From Chloroflexota bacterium (GTDB lineage: Bacteria; Chloroflexota; Dehalococcoidia; JACQGW01): a stretch of DNA of 7,549 nucleotides. The position numbers and the translations under genes are program-made. Positions 6,065 through 7,549 of the stretch are shown piece after piece; the stretch's first letter is position 1, and each line of letters opens with the position of its first letter. The DNA lies in the NCBI GenBank assembly GCA_016199325.1, contig JACQGW010000366.1, positions 1-7,549 on the forward strand, in the 5' to 3' direction. Below the pieces are notes generated by a model. The model saw only the letters and a program-made list of their open reading frames with translations. It had not been told where the DNA came from and did no database searches.

Positions 6065-6144
6065 CGAGTGATGAGTAATGAGTGATGGGTGATGAGTGGG
6101 GAGCGGTCTCTCCTCATCACTCATCACTCATCACCCATCACTCG
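6065..6144. repeat. Heptad-repeat hairpin 3 (TGATGAG)n/(ACTCATC)n, capsid/decoration junction
   Basis: Arms 6065-6096 and 6113-6144 (32 nt each) are complementary at 29 positions, plus one more as a G-U pair, with a 16-nt loop. Units are degenerate here (TAATGAG, TGATGGG), unlike the perfect copies 1 and 4, so this looks like an older or decaying copy. It starts directly after the capsid stop codon and ends six bases before the AGGAG of the decoration gene. It also carries in-frame ATG codons upstream of the decoration gene, which explains a longer open frame from 6089. Confidence 0.93.
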
Positions 6145-6150
6145 ATTGAA

Positions 6151-6155
6151 AGGAG
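6151..6155 (+). promoter_or_regulatory. Ribosome binding site deciding the decoration-protein start
   Basis: AGGAG with 11 bases to ATG 6167. It favours this start over the in-frame ATGs at 6089 and 6092, which lie inside the heptad repeat and would add residues encoded by the repeat itself (MMSG, LITHHSSPITR). Confidence 0.65.
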
Positions 6156-6166
6156 CACACGAACCG

Positions 6167-7126
6167 ATGGCCTACACACACCCGACCAACCCGGTTCTCG
6201 CCGAGGCATTCGGCGCCTTCGAGGTCACCGTCGGCGCCGCCGTCTCTGCCGGCGATCTCCTCTGGTACGACGCCACCAACGACTACTTCCTCCCAGCCGA
6301 CGAGGACGCCACCCGCCCGGCCTTCGCCGTCGCCCTTCAGGCCGGCGCCGCAAGCACGCGCATCCACGCCGCCCTTGCCGCCGTCGTCAAGCCCGCCCCC
6401 TCGATGGGCGTCGGCGTCACCGAGGTCACCCTCGCCGCCAGCACCGACGTCGGCTCCGCCCTCTACCTCTCCGCCACCGCCGGTCAGCCCGCCCTCACCG
6501 CCGGCACGACCGTCCGCCAGCAGGTCGGCTGGGTCCTCTCCACCACGTCCATCCTGCTCGCCCCCGGCCTCTTCGGCGCCGGCGGCACCGCCTACCTCGA
6601 TGCCCTCGACGTCGTCACCACGCTCCGCAAGGCCGGCACCGCCATCACGCCCACCGCAGCCGAGCTCAACGTCCTCGCCGCCGTCGTCGCCGGCACCTCT
6701 TCCGCTTCTAAAGCGGCTGTGCTCGGCGCCAACAAGAACCTGGACATCCTGGCTCTTCCGGTCTCCGGCCTCAAGGTCGGCGCCGGCGCCGGCACCGCCG
6801 TCGATCGCACCGCCGCCGAGCTGAACGCCCTCGTCCAGGGCATCGCCGCCGGCTACAAGCTCGCCCGCGGCCAGGCCACCACCGTCGCCGCCAGCGATAC
6901 CATCGCCTCCGGCCTGGTCACCGTCGTCGCCGTCGTCGCCACCCTCGACGATGACCCCGTCGCCGGCTGTCAGTCCGTCACCGCCAGCATCGGCAACCAG
7001 GCCGGCGCACCCGCCGCCGGCTCGTTCTATCTCAAGACCTGGAAGGCCACCGCCACCGCCGACACGGCACTCATCGCCGCCACCACCTTCTCGAAGAAGG
7101 TCAACTGGGTCGCTATCGGCACGTAA
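6167..7126 (+). CDS. Phage head decoration / head-fibre protein
   Basis: A 319-residue Ala/Val/Thr-rich protein directly downstream of the capsid gene. Residues 1-135 resemble a decoration-type beta domain: AVSAGDLLWYDATNDYFLPA (25-44), FAVALQAGA (53-61), ALYLSATAGQPAL (98-110) and VGWVLSTTSILLAPG (120-134). The middle carries TAAELNVL with AGTSSASKAAVLGANKNLD (163-193), a pattern recurring in phage head-fibre and structural proteins, and a second TAAELNAL at 215-222. The C-terminal block (235-319), ending ATTFSKKVNWVAIGT, looks like a separate beta-rich fibre-tip domain. It would bind the outside of the expanded capsid and may project from it. No signal peptide or catalytic motif is seen. 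The start at 6167 was chosen for AGGAG and because upstream ATGs fall in a repeat. The exact fold family (DUF2190-like or other) is uncertain. Confidence 0.75.
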   Translation: MAYTHPTNPVLAEAFGAFEVTVGAAVSAGDLLWYDATNDYFLPADEDATRPAFAVALQAGAASTRIHAALAAVVKPAPSMGVGVTEVTLAASTDVGSALYLSATAGQPALTAGTTVRQQVGWVLSTTSILLAPGLFGAGGTAYLDALDVVTTLRKAGTAITPTAAELNVLAAVVAGTSSASKAAVLGANKNLDILALPVSGLKVGAGAGTAVDRTAAELNALVQGIAAGYKLARGQATTVAASDTIASGLVTVVAVVATLDDDPVAGCQSVTASIGNQAGAPAAGSFYLKTWKATATADTALIAATTFSKKVNWVAIGT

Positions 7127-7127
7127 C

Positions 7128-7204
7128 GAGTGATGAGTGATGAGTGATGAGTGATGAGTCAAGCCGCCTCCCCACTCATCACTCATCACTCATCACTCAT
7201 CACT
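7128..7204. repeat. Heptad-repeat hairpin 4 (TGATGAG)4/(ACTCATC)4
   Basis: Positions 7129-7159 and 7174-7204 are perfect 31-nt reverse complements, each with four 7-bp units, and the loop is 14 nt (7160-7173). It begins two bases after the decoration stop (TAA 7124-7126). Its right arm abuts the GGAGG of the next gene with no gap. Confidence 0.95.
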
Positions 7205-7210
7205 GGAGGA
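7205..7210 (+). promoter_or_regulatory. Ribosome binding site abutting heptad hairpin 4
   Basis: GGAGGA begins at the first base after the repeat arm and precedes ATG 7214 by three bases, which is a short spacing. Because it touches the stem, access could depend on hairpin folding. Confidence 0.65.
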
Positions 7211-7213
7211 ACG

Positions 7214-7549
7214 ATGTACAGCGCCACCATCATCATCCACGCCCACGACCAGGCGGCGCTCGACCGCCTCTATCGCCACCTCATCGCCGCTCTGCGCGCC
7301 CACCCGGCCGCCGCAGGCGCCGACTTCCGCGGCTGGTGCCAGCGCGCGACCGCCCAGCAGCTCTACGAGCAGTTCCAATCCGTCGACCGCCTCTGGGCCC
7401 TCGAGGACGCCACCCTCCAGACCCCCGGCGGCCCCCAGCCCGCAGACTCGCGCGCCGCCCAGATCATCATCGGGGGCCAGGGGCCAGGGACCAGGGGTCA
7501 GGGGAGCGCCGTCTCCCTCCGACCCCCGACCCCCGACCCCCGACCCCTG
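7214..7549 (+). CDS. Partial gene of unknown function in head-tail connector position (runs off the window)
   Basis: An open frame of 112 codons from ATG 7214 with no stop before the right edge. It begins MYSATIIIHAHDQAALDRLY and continues with a mainly helical Ala/Arg/Gln-rich region to about residue 85 (FRGWCQRATAQQLYEQF, VDRLWALEDATLQ). I do not recognise the family. Phage modules usually place head-tail connector or adaptor proteins after the decoration gene, so that role is a positional guess only. The last 26 or so residues (GGQGPGTRGQGS..., PPTPDPRPL) are encoded by a GGGGYCA/GACCCCY heptad repeat and probably do not belong to the folded protein. Codon use matches the capsid gene (C-ending). 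Confidence 0.6.
   Translation, partial: MYSATIIIHAHDQAALDRLYRHLIAALRAHPAAAGADFRGWCQRATAQQLYEQFQSVDRLWALEDATLQTPGGPQPADSRAAQIIIGGQGPGTRGQGSAVSLRPPTPDPRPL
7472..7549. repeat. Heptad-repeat inverted array 5 (GGGGYCA)n/(GACCCCY)n, cut by the window edge
   Basis: The left arm is GGGGCCA at 7473 and 7480, GGGACCA at 7487, GGGGTCA at 7494 and GGGG at 7501-7504. The right arm is GACCCCC at 7521, 7528 and 7535, and GACCCCT at 7542. The arms are complementary with about one or two mismatches per heptad and a loop of about 16 nt. The array has the same 7-bp period and head-to-head layout as the other junction repeats, in a third sequence family. It lies inside an open reading frame that has not yet stopped at the edge. 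Confidence 0.88.

Noticed and set aside
4439..6127. Minus-strand open frame of 562 codons across scaffold and capsid
   Set aside because: It is antisense to two well-supported genes, has low-complexity Gly/Asp/Leu-rich sequence, begins within a heptad repeat and has no recognisable domain. GC-rich codon bias on the plus strand creates it.
6089..6166. N-terminal extension of the decoration protein from ATG 6089
   Set aside because: The 26 extra residues are encoded by the heptad array, and a ribosome binding site points to ATG 6167.
6131..7189. Minus-strand open frame of 352 codons opposite the decoration gene
   Set aside because: It starts inside the TGATGAG/ACTCATC array and is extremely Gly-rich; it is a shadow of the C-ending codon bias.
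7128..7204. Classical rho-independent terminator
   Set aside because: The stem is very long and not GC-rich, and the right arm is followed by GGAGG and a start codon, not by a U-tract. Read-through to the next gene is expected.

Overview
The window is GC-rich DNA holding two blocks. Positions 377-2851, on the minus strand, encode a two-gene restriction-modification (R-M) operon: a gamma-class N6-adenine DNA methyltransferase followed after 15 nt by a probable PD-(D/E)xK-type endonuclease. From about 3004 to the right edge, on the plus strand, lies the head-morphogenesis module of a tailed phage or prophage: an SPP1/Gp6-like portal, a coiled-coil scaffold, an HK97-fold major capsid protein, a head decoration/fibre protein, and the start of an unrecognised gene in the head-tail connector position. 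No terminase, prohead protease, integrase or tail gene is visible. The R-M operon occupies the place where a large terminase gene would usually precede the portal.

The most striking structure is in the gene gaps. Every junction of the morphogenesis module (portal/scaffold, scaffold/capsid, capsid/decoration, decoration/next gene, and probably the end of that gene) holds an inverted repeat whose arms are tandem 7-bp repeats. Three junctions use TGATGAG/ACTCATC, one uses GGTTTCT/AACCAGN, and the last uses GGGGYCA/GACCCCY. The unit sequence changes but the period of seven, the head-to-head layout, the short loop and the position just upstream of the next Shine-Dalgarno do not. The portal takes its last five codons and its stop from one such repeat. 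A different GC-rich palindrome sits in frame inside the portal gene, and a further 31-bp perfect inverted repeat lies at the left edge.

The organism cannot be named from the sequence. High GC, strong C- or G-ending codon bias, the left-edge inverted repeat and abundant dispersed palindromes and heptads resemble what I recall of Chloroflexota (Thermomicrobia/Sphaerobacter-like) genomes, and the heptads recall the short tandemly repeated sequences (STRR) of cyanobacteria. This assignment is inference only.

Functionally, the portal would form the DNA entry vertex, the scaffold would direct capsid protein assembly into a prohead, and the decoration protein would coat the expanded shell. The R-M pair would protect the host or lysogen against other DNA. 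The AT-rich divergent region between the two blocks carries a GAAC-N4-GTTC palindrome that matches the Gram-positive LexA (SOS) box pattern, so one or both blocks may be damage-regulated.
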